NCBI GenBank assembly: GCA_033977485.1 | Contig: CM066982.1 | Coordinates: 36,930,218-36,994,217 of the forward strand | Direction of reading: 5' to 3' | DNA length: 64,000 bases | Origin: Hydrangea macrophylla | Taxonomy: Eukaryota; Streptophyta; Magnoliopsida; Cornales; Hydrangeaceae | Shown: positions 46,701 to 58,610 of the stretch, piece after piece | Layout: each line of letters starts with the position of its first letter | Position numbering within the stretch: position 1 is the first letter of the stretch | The notes under the pieces: generated by a model | The model's database searches: none | Told to the model about the DNA's origin: nothing | What the model saw: the letters and a program-made list of their open reading frames with translations, nothing else | Translations under genes and position numbers: made by a program

Positions 46701-47950
46701 TTATGTGGTTTTAATTGTCGTGATCCATACGCTATCACTATTCCATCCTATATGAGCACATATCCAAGTCCTTGGTGTGATGCATCGCTATAAATGGTGC
46801 ACTATTCACTACACTTCGGTATTACAAGCACTGGCGTCGAGGTCAATCTTTCCTTCAGCTCTTAAAATGTGCATTCATGCTTGTCTTTCCATTCGTACTT
46901 CACGTCCTTCCTTGTCAGACTGGTCAAAGGGGATGCTATCTTAGAGAATCCTTCAACGAATCTTCAATAGTATCCGGCTAAACAAAGAAAACTCCTAACA
47001 TCAGTTGCAGTGTTCGGTCTATTCCAGTCCAAAACAGCATCTGTCTTGACTGAATCCACGGCTATCTCGTCCTGTGAGACAGTATGACTCAAGAATTTGA
47101 CTTCTAATAGCCAAAATTTACACTTGCTGAACTTCGCATACAAGTGGTTGTCTCAAAGCATCTGTAGTACGATCCTCACATGTTCTTTGTGTTCCTCCCT
47201 GGTCTTTGAGTTGAACAGGATATCGTCTATGAACACAATCATAAATTGATCAAAGTAAGGCCGGAACACTCTGTTCATTAAGTCCATGAATATAGTTGGG
47301 GCATTCGTTAGTCCAAACGGTATGACCAGGAATTCATAGTGCCCATATCTCATTCTAAAGGCTGTCTTTGATACATCCTTGGGTCGAACCAACAGTTGGT
47401 GGTATCCGGATCATAGTTCTATCTTGGAGAAGGTCGTTGCTCCATATAATTGATCGAATAGGTCATCGATTCTGGGAAGTGGGTATCGGTTCTTGATTGT
47501 GACCTTATTCAACTCTCTGTAGTTGATACAGAGTCGAAGTGTCCCATCCTTCTTCTTAACAAATAGCACCGGCGCTCCCCAAGACGACGTGCTCGGTCGA
47601 ACAAATCCGAGATATTCAAGTTCCTGGACGTGCTTCTTTAATTCTTACATTTCTGTCGGGGCCATCCGATAGGGGTCTTAGATATCGGTAGGGTACTGGG
47701 TACCAGCTCAATACAAAAATCGATGTCTCTCTTGGGTGGTAGTCCTAAGATTTCCTAAAATACTTCCTCAAAGTCTTGAACTACAGGGATTTATGCAATC
47801 GAACTTTTTGAACTTATACTTCTAAGGATAGCTAGACATCTGGTGAGGAAGGCATCGCAGAAAGGATCGCATTGGAATTTAAATGGTTGGCTTCCAAGTA
47901 TCGAAAAAGTAATAGACTTGTTAATACGGTCTAATTTAGCATGGTATTTT
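46701..47950 (-). pseudogene. Element E RT and start of RNase H
   Basis: Minus strand: PPKRDIDFCIELVPSTLP near 47730, [20 protein letters not shown] near 47370, [17 protein letters not shown] near 47290 and the intact catalytic FIDDIL near 47225. RNase [14 protein letters not shown] near 46770, then GSRQLKPH to the deletion point. Several stops and frameshifts (the longest clean piece is 47153-47392). Confidence 0.87.
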
Positions 47951-47955
47951 GTGAG

Positions 47956-48390
47956 TCAATCAATTCCTAAGATTAAGTCGAATTCCTTCATCGATAGAAC
48001 TATCAGATCAGCGGGGAGGTTCTGATCTTCCAAGTTCACAGTGCAATCCTTACACACTTTTCCCAACTTAATGTTCATTCTTAAGGGGGACATAACGTTC
48101 ATAGCTACATCAAGCATCTGGGGTACTAAACCCAACTGTTGTACAATCTTAATAGAACTAAAGGAGTTTGAAGCACCGGTATGGAATAAACCTTTAACTT
48201 GACTGTTAAACAAGGTGAGGGTACCTTCAAGATTTTGCTGTTCTCCTTCATCAAATCTGGCTTCCTCCAAGATAATGGTAATTAGGCGGGCTTGCTTGGG
48301 TTGACCCTGAGTAGATGCTCCATAGTATCCGCCTCGAGGCGCTCGACAATCCCTGGATAAGTGGCCCTTTTTGCCACAATTGTAGCTCAC
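47956..48390 (-). pseudogene. Element E second zinc knuckle and protease
   Basis: Minus strand: SYNCGKKGHLSRDCRAPRGG near 48385 is the second gag knuckle with its first Cys changed to Ser. The protease active site near 48190 reads FHTGASNSF: the catalytic Asp of DTGAS is His, so the enzyme would be inactive. It ends with the family phrase MKEFDLILGID at 47956. Open for 144 codons. Confidence 0.87.
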
Positions 48391-49390
48391 GATGTCATCT
48401 TGACTTCTCCTTAGGGCTCGGCAGTCCTTGGACCTATGTCTGGGTTTCCCATAATTAAAGCATCCATCATTATTGGCTCTAGTGGCAGAAAGTGGTCCTC
48501 TTGAGGGTTGTGCTTGGGGTACAGCTAGTTGGTTCTAAGAGAACGTGAGTTGTGGCTTCCTTTCGCCAGTCCAATTACGCTTATTCCCTTGGAATCTCAT
48601 TGGGGGTCTTGGTCCTTGGTTGCCTTGGTTGTTTTTGAATAGTAGTCGATTTCCAAAACGTCCTCGTTCTCGACCATTGATTTCCTCGTGGCCGATTTCC
48701 ATACTTACCATGGCTTTGAAGGTCAGGCCTTGATTATTGAGAGTCATGCGTTGAAGTATTAGCGATAGGCCTTGGTGGTACTATCAATTTTTTCTTCTCT
48801 GGGGTATCAATCACGTCGCGAGGAAAGCGAGACAATCGTTCAAACTGTACTGTGTATTCCCTCACAGTTTGATTTCCTTGTGTGAGATCAATGAACTCCC
48901 TCTCTTTCTTGTTCCTCTGTATCTGTGGAAAGTAATTCTCTAGGAACAACTCTTTAAATATAGCCCAAGGCATTCTTCTTACTGCCACTTCTCCTACCGT
49001 TGCTTTCTCCGATTCCCACCAATCGGCTACCGCGTACGCTAATTAGAATGTAGCCAGTCGATGCTTCTTGATCTCCGTACATCCCAGTGTGTCAAAGATC
49101 GACTCCATTTCGTAGAGCCACTGTTCCATACGCCATGGCTTGGTATCTCTTTTGAACTTCTCAGGACGAAAATGACGGAAATGCTCTACCACTCTATCCT
49201 CTATAGGTCTCGGAGGTGGTACGAGGTTGTTCCTATTATTCGCATTATTGTTATCCCTGTTGTTGATGCATTCTAGTCTCCACACAAAGGCCTCAAATAG
49301 ACCAGTGGGATCAGCGGCTGCGGGTGCTAGGGGTGCAGCCTCAATTTGTCCAGCGGGATTGTTACGGGTATTCCTATTTCTCCCTGCCAT
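48391..49390 (-). pseudogene. Element E gag
   Basis: ATG at 49390 (MAGRNRNTRNNPAGQ). Capsid: KPWRMEQWLYEMESIF near 49140, then a TAA stop at 49043-49045 where C and D have Gln (FQLT), then VADWWESEKATVG near 49030 and FKELFLENYFPQIQRNKK near 48955. A frameshift lies near 48740. The first knuckle near 48470 reads CFNYGKPRHRSKDC (second Cys is Tyr). Confidence 0.87.
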
Positions 49391-49712
49391 AGTAATTCGT
49401 GTGCTAGTGTACCTACATATTACTACTAGAATATGCGCACACATCGACAAGTTAATACTGAAACATGTACATCGAGATAAGAAATTTAACAAAGTAGCAA
49501 AATAATATAACTAGAAACATCAAGATCATTGGACCACAGTATGTACCAAAAGGTTACAGGGCCGTTCTACCACATCTAGGATGCATGGATTACAAAAATG
49601 GGGATATTACCCTAACATGTGCATCTTACAAAAGATAGGGTTACTAACCTGAGTTAATATATAAACATAAAAGTGGGGATACTATCCCATCCTAATACAT
49701 CATTCCTAATAA

Positions 49713-50739
49713 TTACGGCTTGCGAGCCCTAATCCAGCTCTTACGAATCTTACGAGTCTTGTTCCAATAATCGCTGTCATCGTCGAACTCTAGAGGTGGC
49801 GCATCATCTCTACTGGTGATCTCCTCTGGTGGGACCCAATCCAGGTATGGATCGAACTCATCCTCATTGTCTACGTCCTCATCATTGTCGACCTCATCTA
49901 CTATCCCAAAATGCCACCAAGGAGGCGGGCCTATCACATGTGGTACCGGGGCTCAATGCCAACCTCCTCAATGACTGGCTCATCTGCCATTGGAGCTATT
50001 TCAGGCTCCTCATCTGGCTCATCCTCCACTGGCTCTTCATATTCTATTGGCTCCACCTCAGGCTCTTTGTTGTCGCTATCTCCCTCATTAGGATCTTCGT
50101 TAGGGTCTTCATCCTCATCTGCCTCTCCCTCTTCGTCGAACTCTCTCTCTTCATCGGACTCTTCCTCTTCATCAGACATTCTCTCTTCGGCCTGTATGGT
50201 GGTGGCTAACCTTGTTGCCTTGGCCATGGCCTCAGCCAACTCAACCTCTCCTTCTCAAACCCATCAGGATGTGCTACCATCTCTGCCGCCCACTTTGTGG
50301 CTATCCGTGCTATATCAGTCGTAATCCCTCCTGGAGCTATCTGAGGTACTATAACATTAGCTAATATGTCTCCCTCTTCCTCTACAATATTTCCTACTGG
50401 TGGAAGTGGGGGTGCCTGCGGCGGTGATCCTACCGGAGGTGGCGGGGACATCCTCCTAACTTTCGAGAGTAGTCTCGGGAAGGCATGGCGATCCTTTAGT
50501 AGCTCTAGTGTCTCTGCTTCAATGCGCATGGTGGTATCCCTGTGGTAGATGACCTCTCTACGCAGGATATCAGGATCTTGGATCCCAACACTGTGTATAT
50601 CATACCATAAGTCGGTTTCCATGTTGTTGGCGGCAGTCTGTCGGATCCTTGATAGATAGTATGCCGGGTCTGCTAGCTCAATATGGTCCGCATAAATGTA
50701 ATGTCCTCCAAAAGCATCTGGAATAAAGATTGGATCCAT
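49713..50739 (-). pseudogene. Extra reading frame upstream of gag in element E
   Basis: ATG at 50739 starts MDPIFIPDAFGGHYIYADHI. It spans about 342 codons in three registers: 50739-50206, 50239-49934, 49937-49713, joined by small indels near 50235 and 49935. Layout: conserved head (~75 residues; GIQDPDIL, YHRDTTMR), proline-rich linker (SPPPPVGSPPQAPPLPPVG), alanine-rich part, long acidic stretch (SDEEEESDEE and on), then a basic end (KTRKIRKSWIRARKP). The head and linker match the extra frame of element C at 17660. No known domain. Extra frames upstream of gag are known in Ogre/Tat elements; I do not recognise this one. A gene-free gap of 320 bases separates it from gag. Confidence 0.75.
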
Positions 50740-50743
50740 GCTA

Positions 50744-50746
50744 CCT
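50744..50746 (-). promoter_or_regulatory. Possible 3' splice site before the element E extra frame
   Basis: Minus strand TTCTTTTGTTAGACAG|GTAGCATGG: a pyrimidine-rich tract and AG five bases before the ATG. It matches the site at 17652 in element C. Confidence 0.45.
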
Positions 50747-50851
50747 GTCTAACAAAAGAACTATCTTAGTGCTAGCACTATTCGAACGTATCTTAGGGTT
50801 CCCAACATAGAGGTGTAGGACAATCAACGAGCACGTCTAAGTAAACCTAGT

Positions 50852-50863
50852 GCTCTGATACCA
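50852..50863 (-). other. Primer-binding site of element E
   Basis: Minus strand TGGTATCAGAGC, seven bases from the LTR end: the tRNA-Met type. Confidence 0.93.
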
Positions 50864-50870
50864 AAAATTC

Positions 50871-53336
50871 TGTCATGCCCCGGAGCAGCAGAAATTAGCA
50901 GGAAATAAAATTTTCCTTTCTGGGTCCGTAAGCCATGACCAGTTACATTAACTGATTGTCCACAAACACCCTAGATAAAAAAAGAATAACTTAATGGAAG
51001 CGTAAACTGAATATATACATCAACAAATTACTAGCTATTATATTAGAGTTTGTAGTTATCAAAAGATAAAGAACAAAAGAGCTTAAGGCATTGGACACTG
51101 TTTACAACTTAGAACGAAAGGACAAAAGTCTATAAAGAACAACTAAGTCTTCTTTCTTGAAGCCATGCCTCTAATTGGCGTAGCCGTGACCTTCAGCATA
51201 GTAGGCTTCCCCTTCGAAGGCTCCTTCCTGATAGTCCTCCTCTGGACAATCATATCCTATATAGTCTAGACATAGGAATGTCCAGGGCGTAGTATGTCGT
51301 TAGCTTTAATAAAAGCTAAGTGAGCGTCCTAACCGAACACTCCTAATATAAAATATGTATTTGAAAGTATACAACGACTAGTTACGACCGTTGAATGAAT
51401 CATAATTAGACCGTGCGTGAAACTATGCATCATCGATATATTCGACTTCACTCAACTTAACATCCGACTTACTTAACTTTGTTACATTACCAGTGTAACG
51501 CCGTTGGCCGGCTTAGAGTGACTCGCCCAGTGGGTCGAGCTATGGTTACTTTACTATCGTTGTCTGCCGCTCCGTGGCCATAGTAGTAATCTCGCTTTAC
51601 AAGCTAACCATGTACTCTAGGTCCTCAGAACCTTGCCTTATGAATATCGTCGCCGATTTGCGAAACGGTTACTTTACTATCGTTGGTCATCGCGACCGCA
51701 GTAGTAATCTCGCCTTACAGGCTAACTGTGTTTATTCATTTATCGATGTATTCTTATCAAAATGGTTACTTTGCTATCGTGTTTGCCTCTCCGTGGCCAT
51801 ACTAGCAATCATCGCCGGTGTGCGATCCTGTAATTCTATTTGACAATACCAACTCACTACATATCAACTTTCAGACCTCCGCAGTCGACTTACACGTACT
51901 TCCAAATGCATACAAACTTGGTCTCCGCGGCCGTTCGACTCTATACTCGTACACGTGGACTTGACGTTACGACATCGACTTCTACATGAGGTGTATCATA
52001 TGTTATGCATGAGGTACAAGTTAATTAAACAGCTACAATCTTATTCTTGAAATAAAGTACGAATCCGAAACTCGTAGTACTATATGTTAAAGCATGAGGT
52101 TAACCAGAATAAATAATAATAATAAACAGAACTAATTACCACACGTTAACATGGAGTTAACCGGACTGATAATAATAATAATGAACAGAAATATTTTTAA
52201 TAATAATAATAATAACGGAGATAATATGTTCGGGATACAACATATAAACATGAGGTTAACCGGAAATTGATAACAATAATATTATTAATATAACTCATAA
52301 TATTAATAATAATAGCGGAATAATATGCTCGGGGTACAACATATTAGAGCTTGAAGTTTAATTAATAATAATAACAATAATAACAGTAATAATATCATTA
52401 TTATTAACGAAATAATGAAACAGATACTAATATGTTCAGGTACATATACTAATCACGAGGTTAACTGAACCATAATAATAATAAGCGAAAAATAATAATC
52501 ATAATAATAATAATAAATATTATTATAATAACAACAATTATAATATGGACCTGGGTTAGGGACACCACATGTTAAAATATGAGTATTAACGGCTAACTAA
52601 CAAGATAATATTAATAACAATAAATAGTAGTAGCAATAATAACCATGATAATACGGACCTAGATTAGGAGCACCACATGTTAGGCATAAGATTTTCTAGA
52701 ATAATAATACTAATAATAATAATTAGAAAATAATAACACGAACATTAATCTGATATACCAAGTGAGTTAGGAACTCACCGTGGGTTCAGGGTCGCGGCGT
52801 GACACTAGGTGGTAAGCTTTCTTTTCTTTCTCTCTTCTCTCTCTATCTCTCTATTTTCTAAACCCAAATGGGTTACTATTTGTAGGGTGGGGATTGGGTT
52901 TATATAATATAATATAGATATATATACTACACACACATACAATATATATAGACTACACCAACATACAACACACACTACACACATATAGACCCATAACACA
53001 CAACACACACAAACACACACTCACACGACACACACATGCACACATGCACACAACACCTAACCACCCTACCATACATATCACACTCTACACCATCATCACC
53101 CTACAACCTAGCCAACCCAACTCACCAATCTCTCTTCCTCTAATGTCGGCACACACACACACACACACAATTGCTAGGGGTTATTTGGGGGGTTGGTTTA
53201 GGATATAAGCAGGGTTGGGTAATACAGTTATAATTATGGGTTCAGAAATGATGTTAATTACAGTGAAAATCTTACAATTACTGTTTGGGACTGAAAAATA
53301 TATTAGTAAAATATAATAAAAATTACAGGTATTACA
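50871..53336 (-). repeat. 5' LTR of element E
   Basis: 2,466 bases; plus strand TGTCATGCCCCGG to GGTATTACA, then the target duplication ATTCA. The TATA box is changed to TACAAATA (52877-52884, minus), while the 3' LTR keeps TATAAATA. Confidence 0.93.
52773..52781 (-). promoter_or_regulatory. Possible 5' splice site in element E leader
   Basis: Minus strand CACG|GTGAGTTCC, about 70 bases after the expected transcription start; near-perfect plant donor. Kept in both LTRs. With the acceptor at 50745 it would define an intron of about 2.03 kb. Inference. Confidence 0.5.
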
Positions 53337-53341
53337 ATTCA

Positions 53342-55652
53342 AGCTTTTTGGAAAGTCCCCCAATCTCCAATATCGTAAAACTCATAAGGGAGGAAAGGAA
53401 ATCAAGTGCTATGGGAATTTCGGATATGAAAATATGTATAGAAGGAAAATTAATAAAAATGCAAAGGTATTTAAAATATAAATGTATGTGTTTTTTTGAA
53501 GAAAATGTATTTGTTTTGAACGAATTTGAAAAGGAAAATAAGAAAATGAATTTGGTGTAAAGAAGAAGAGAAAGAAAATGAATTTTTGAAAAGAAAAGAA
53601 GTTTGAAAAGAAAAAGAAACTAAATTTGATAAAAGAAAACAAAAATGAATATACAAAAAAGAGGATGAGGCTGCACACGGTGAAGCTAGCGGCACCAGCA
53701 CTCACTGAGTGTTGCTTTGGCAGTCAGTGAGTACCGCCACAGACATGTCAGCGAGTGTTGCCCGCTGTCACTGACTATTTCTTTTAAATACGTATTTAAC
53801 ATCCAAAGATGCCATTGCACACGGGAGATCACCTCGAAATTACTGGATTAACCCCTCTCAATTGCTCTATATAAGGAGATGTATATCTCCATTGTTGGGG
53901 GTTAGATACTTTGGATATACAATTGATATACAGAACTGAGAGAATGAGAAGGGAAGCCATTGGAGAAGATTGAAGAACTTGAAGGAGAGCTTGAAGAATA
54001 TTGAAGATCTTCACCAAAATCAAGAAAATCTGAGGATACTTGGAGGTAATCCTCTAATCTTAGTTTGTTTTTACCATTAATTTAATCACAATTCATAGAA
54101 TTTCTTAGGATCTTTACATAATTTTCAAAAAGTCTCTTCTAACCTCATTTCATCACACACCACTTGAATTATGATTAAATTCTCATTTGTTTTTTTGTTG
54201 ATTTAGATTTAATTAGTTATGGATTTGAAATAAAACATGTTTTCAAAGTAAAATTTCACTTAGATCATCAATTGGCTTGGATTTTATCTCTTTTTGTTTA
54301 TGCTCTTCTTTTGGGATTCATGAGATCTTCAATATCTCACTTGAATCCTTTGATTTGGATCCTTTAGTTTTCTGTAAGTTTTTTATTTACATGGAAATTA
54401 AGGTTGATCGTAGTTATGATTATGCATAATTGGTGGATCCAAGTCCATGTTCATGATTTGGGTCCTCCAATTTGCAGTTTCATGGAATTTCTTTATATTC
54501 TATTAAAATCCATGAGAATTAGTGTCTTTGATCCCCAAGGACCATCAATTTGAGAGGAAAATTAAGTAAAATAAGTCTCAATCCTTCTCAAAGATCATCA
54601 ACTTGAGAGAGGGATTAAACTTAAGTCAAGCCAATTTTCATGGCTTAATTGTTAGATGTAAATGAAAAACAAGTGTTTAGGTGTCTTCATGAGATTGAAC
54701 AATTGAGATCATCATGGAAATAGTTATGGTTAGATCTTGGGGAAACCTTTGATGTTTAGATCATGGTCTTGGTGGTCTTAATCCTTACTTGGTTACAATT
54801 TTCTCTAGAATTGTGGACTAAATTGGATTCAACAATTGAATGACCATTCAACAATGGTGCAGTGAATTCATTGACCAATTGTGGTCAAGGATTTTTAATT
54901 AAATCATGACCCGTTGGATTTTAATGAGACCAATTGGAATGTGTCTATAACACCTGGGTCTACCACTATAATATTTGTTATGGCTAGATTTGGTGCTTAA
55001 CATGGTTTGATTTTAGGTTTTTCAACTTGGTCATTCTCTGTCCAAATTTCCAGAATAATGAGTCTATTTTAATTGCTTAGATCAGAACCTTAATCAAGTA
55101 TTTTAAGCTTCAAACAAATGTTTCTATGAAGTTTAATGAGTCAGTAGCATCTTCTAAAAAGTTTAGAAGGTTTAAGGTTTGTTTACTATTTTTAATAAAT
55201 CATATAAAATCTCTGGACAGAGAGTTCATAAATCCTAAGTAATGTCCAGTCTTGGTCCAAGTGCCAGAGATTGGACCATTTGATCTTTGATTTTATTTTT
55301 GGGTTAGAAACTAGACTTATATAGGCACATCATACCTAAACTTTACTAAGATCAACTCATGAGAACCATGACTTTTCTATTTTTAGATATTTGATTTCTT
55401 CTCTGTAAATCCCAAATTTTGTGACTGATTTGCTGAATCTCACCAATAATGATCCAAATAATTGTTTTATGTCTTACGACTTAAACCATGCTTTGAATAA
55501 GGTTGATTAAGTTTAAATTCAGAGATTGAAAGATCCAAACCAATGAATAATTCATGTCTTGTTCATGATCATGCATTCATAATCCTCATAGGTGGTTATG
55601 ATACTTGTGTCTTAGGACTTTAACTTGTAAATCATTGAAATAAGTTGCGATT
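53342..55652 (+). repeat. Ogre-like LTR, segment 2 of 3
   Basis: Continues from 44011 after element E and aligns with copy A (36740-37880), e.g. GGAGGTAATCCTCTAATCT against GAGGTAGTTCTCTCATCT. TATA box TATATAAG at 53878-53885; palindrome CACTCACTGAGTG at 53699-53711. Stopped by the hAT element. Confidence 0.8.
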
Positions 55653-56057
55653 TGTGGAACTAGTGGTGTCAAACGGGCCAGGCTTGGTCAAAGTGGGCCC
55701 AACCGGGCTAGAGGGCTGGGCCGGGCCGGGCCGGGCTTGGGAAGGGAGGGGGGGTGTCCACCCCGGACCGATTGCCCAGGCTCACTAGGGTCGGGTTTAG
55801 GGCCAAGCTAGTGGACGGGCTCATGGACGGGTTCGTGGACGGGTGCATAGGCGGGCCAGGCTGTCGGGCCGGGCCGGGCCGGAGTTTTGGGGGGGAAAGT
55901 TTTAACTTTTAAAGTTTAATGTTTGGGAATTGGGAGGAGTTTTTACTTTTACTCTTGTTTTTTATATGTTTAGTTTATGCATTAATGATTAGTGATTATT
56001 AAAAAAAAAGTTTGTTTAACGAAAAAAAAAAAAAAGAAAAGTAAACAATATTTATTA

Positions 56058-58000
56058 GGGATATTAGGTCATAGACCCCTTAAAATTATGTGTTTTAATA
56101 AAAAACCCACGTTTTTTGCAGTTTTATGAAAAGCCCCTCGCTACTTTTCGTATTTGGTAAAAAGCCCCTCCGCTCACAGCTTATGTTATATTATTTGTGA
56201 ACTTTAAATCATCATAACTCACTCGTTTTTTGGTCTTTTTAGGTGATTTTTTTTTTGATATCATGTATTTTTTCGAGATCTACGCATTAGACTTGAAAGT
56301 TGTACAAAAAAAAGTAATTTGGAACTTCATTTTTCATTTTTATCTTTCAGATATATAATATTATCTGTTTATCTAACAGATAATATTATTTGTCAACTTT
56401 AAACCAAGATAACTTTATAAATTCTTGGGCTTTTTGGGTGATTTTTTTTTTGAATTCATGTATTTATTTGAGATTTACGCATTGGACTTGAAAGTTGTAC
56501 AAAAAAAAGCAATTTGAAACTTCGTTTTTCATTTTTATCTTTTAGACACAAACAGATAATATTATCTGTTTACACTAACAGATAACATTATTTGTCAACT
56601 TTAAACCACCATAACTTTATCAATTCTTGGGCTTTTTGGGTGATTTTTTTTTTGAATTCATGTATTTCTTTGAGATTTACGCATTGGACTTGAAAGTTGT
56701 ACAAAAAAAAGCAATTTGAAACTTCGTTTTTCATTTTTATCTTTCAGACACAAACAGATAATATTATCTGTTTACACTAACAGATAATATTATTTGTCAA
56801 CTTTAAACCAAGATAACTTTATTAATTCTTGGGCTTTTTGCGTGATTTTTTTTTTGATTTCATGTATTTCTTTAAGATTTACGCAGCGGACTTGAAAGTT
56901 GTACAAAAAAAAGTAATTTGGAACTTCATTTTCATTTTTATCTTTCAGGCACAAACAGATAATATTATCTGTTTACACTAACAGATCTTTAGGCCTGTTG
57001 TTTGGCCTCTTGTTTTGGTCTGCTGCAACTGAGTTTTCATCAGATACTTGTGGCTGCCGTTACATCTCAAGTCTTCATCAATATATGGATCGTACTAATG
57101 AAATTGTGGATGGCGTTGCCTTGCTTTGGACTGCTGAAATTGGGTTTCATCACAAATTGTTTTTATGCTAGTTTGATTGATTGCTCTTGTGGGGTTATTA
57201 TCACATTTGTGGGTGCTGTCTATTATACTTCATAATGAGTTGAAATGTTATCATTCTGTCTACTGTGTTTGGGCTGATTCGTGTAATGTTTGGGGAGTCA
57301 AGTTTGAGCTTACATGTAAGTCTAGCTGGGGAGATTTGTATTGTTGAGGTATGCTGGATTATTAATAAAATTGTTGCTGTTCAAAAAAAAAAACAGATAA
57401 TATTACTTGTCAACTTTAAACCACCATAACTTTATCAATTCTTGGGCTTTTTGGGTAATTTTTTTTTTGATTTCATGTATTTCTTTGAGATCTACGCAAT
57501 AGGCGTGGAAATTTTACGAAAAAAAAGTTAAATTGCAGCCTAATTTTGAGGTTTTATCTATCTTACATATAATATTATCTGTTATCTGTGTGTCTAATAG
57601 ATAATATTATCTGTCAACTTTAAACTACCATAACTTTATCAATTCTTGGGTTTTTTGGGTGATTTTTTTTTTATTTCATGTATTTTTTTAAGATCTATGC
57701 ATCTATGGTGCCAAATTTACGAAAGAAATATATTTTTATTATATGTATGCGAAAAAAATGCAAATTTTTATATTTGTTTGATGTTTAGTTTTTTTTGTCC
57801 CAGTATTTCATGATCCACATTGAACTTGATTGATAGATCTCGTTTTGCTGATTTCAAAACATCAAATTTTACGAAAAACGGACTTGTATAACAAAAGTTA
57901 TAGCAATTTGAGTGTAAAAAGGGCCTAATGTGATAAAGAAAAGTAGCATGGGTTTTAGTTTTGAAGAGTTTTATTTGAGGGGGCTATGGCCGAAGGTCCC
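56058..58000. mobile_element. Mutator-like element with internal tandem repeats (1.94 kb)
   Basis: An exact 9-bp duplication TATTTATTA flanks it (56049-56057, 58001-58009). Ends GGGATATTAGGTCATAGACCCC and (reverse) GGGACCTTCGGCCATAGCCCCC. Inside are about six diverged units of 190-212 bases, each with CTTGGGCTTTTTGGGTGATT and GACTTGAAAGTTGTACAAAA and most with the palindrome ACAGATAATATTATCTGT. No transposase. It sits in the AT-rich tandem repeat of the hAT element. Confidence 0.88.
56987..57392 (+). mobile_element. Retroposed polyadenylated fragment (406 bp)
   Basis: It splits one repeat unit of the Mutator-like element. ACAGAT lies on both sides (56981-56986, 57393-57398). It ends in a run of 11 or so A, with AATAAA at 57364-57369. 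That is the form of a 5'-truncated LINE tail, a SINE or a processed transcript end. The source was not recognised. Confidence 0.75.
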
Positions 58001-58009
58001 TATTTATTA

Positions 58010-58480
58010 TTCAATAAACATTAAAGAGAATCAAGACATTACTAGTATTTGATATTTAAAAACTATAGTCTAATAAAATATAAAGATTACTTATCTTTTA
58101 TTTGTATAATAAAAAGTAAAGATTTATTCATTAATGATTAGTGATTACTAAAAAAAGTTCATTCAAAAAAAAAAAAGTAAAGAATTTATTATTCAATAAA
58201 AATTAAAGATATTACTAGTATTTGATATTTAAAAATTATAGTCTAATAAAAAATAAAGATTACTTATCATTAATTTGTATAATAAAAATTAAAGATTTAT
58301 TCATTAATGATTAGTGATTACTAAAAAAAGTTCATTCAAAAATAAAAAGTAAAGAATATTTATTATTCAATAAAAAAATTAAAGAGATTACTAGTATTTG
58401 ATATTTAAAAATTATAGTCTAACAAAAAAAAAAAGATTATTTATCATTAATTTGTATAATAAAAAGTAAAGATTACATTT
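58010..58480. repeat. AT-rich ~185 bp tandem repeat in the hAT element
   Basis: About two and a half units with TTACTAGTATTTGATATTTA, ATTAATGATTAGTGATTACT and TAAAGATTACTTATC. A part also occurs at about 55977-56048 on the other side of the Mutator-like insertion. Confidence 0.88.
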
Positions 58481-58610
58481 TACAGAATTGAATTTTTTTT
58501 TTTAAAAGCTGTTCACAGTTTATACTCATGCGGGCCAGGAGTATTACAATTGATTTGTTTGGAACTGAATAATCTTCAACTCTCATATTCATTCTTCAAT
58601 TCTTCATTCT

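Larger units (their letters stand above)
44012..53336 (-). mobile_element. Chromovirus E, internally deleted (9.3 kb)
   Basis: LTRs 44012-46449 and 50871-53336, exact target duplication ATTCA (44007-44011 and 53337-53341). Minus strand order: tRNA-Met primer site, extra frame, gag, protease, RT, RNase H start, chromodomain. The rest of RNase H and the whole integrase are missing, so it could not move without help. LTRs look more alike than those of D. Confidence 0.93.

Noticed and set aside
53409..53705. Phe/Ser-rich minus-strand frames
   Set aside because: They arise from purine-rich (GAAAA) text in the Ogre-like LTR; no domain.
55680..55880. GGGCCGGGCC-rich stretch, considered as a host CpG-island promoter
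   Set aside because: The same text occurs inverted at 60960-61130; it is the subterminal region of the hAT element.
57002..57235. 77-codon frame in the retroposed fragment
   Set aside because: No domain; it lies in a transcript-tail-like insert and is not supported by any relative in the window.
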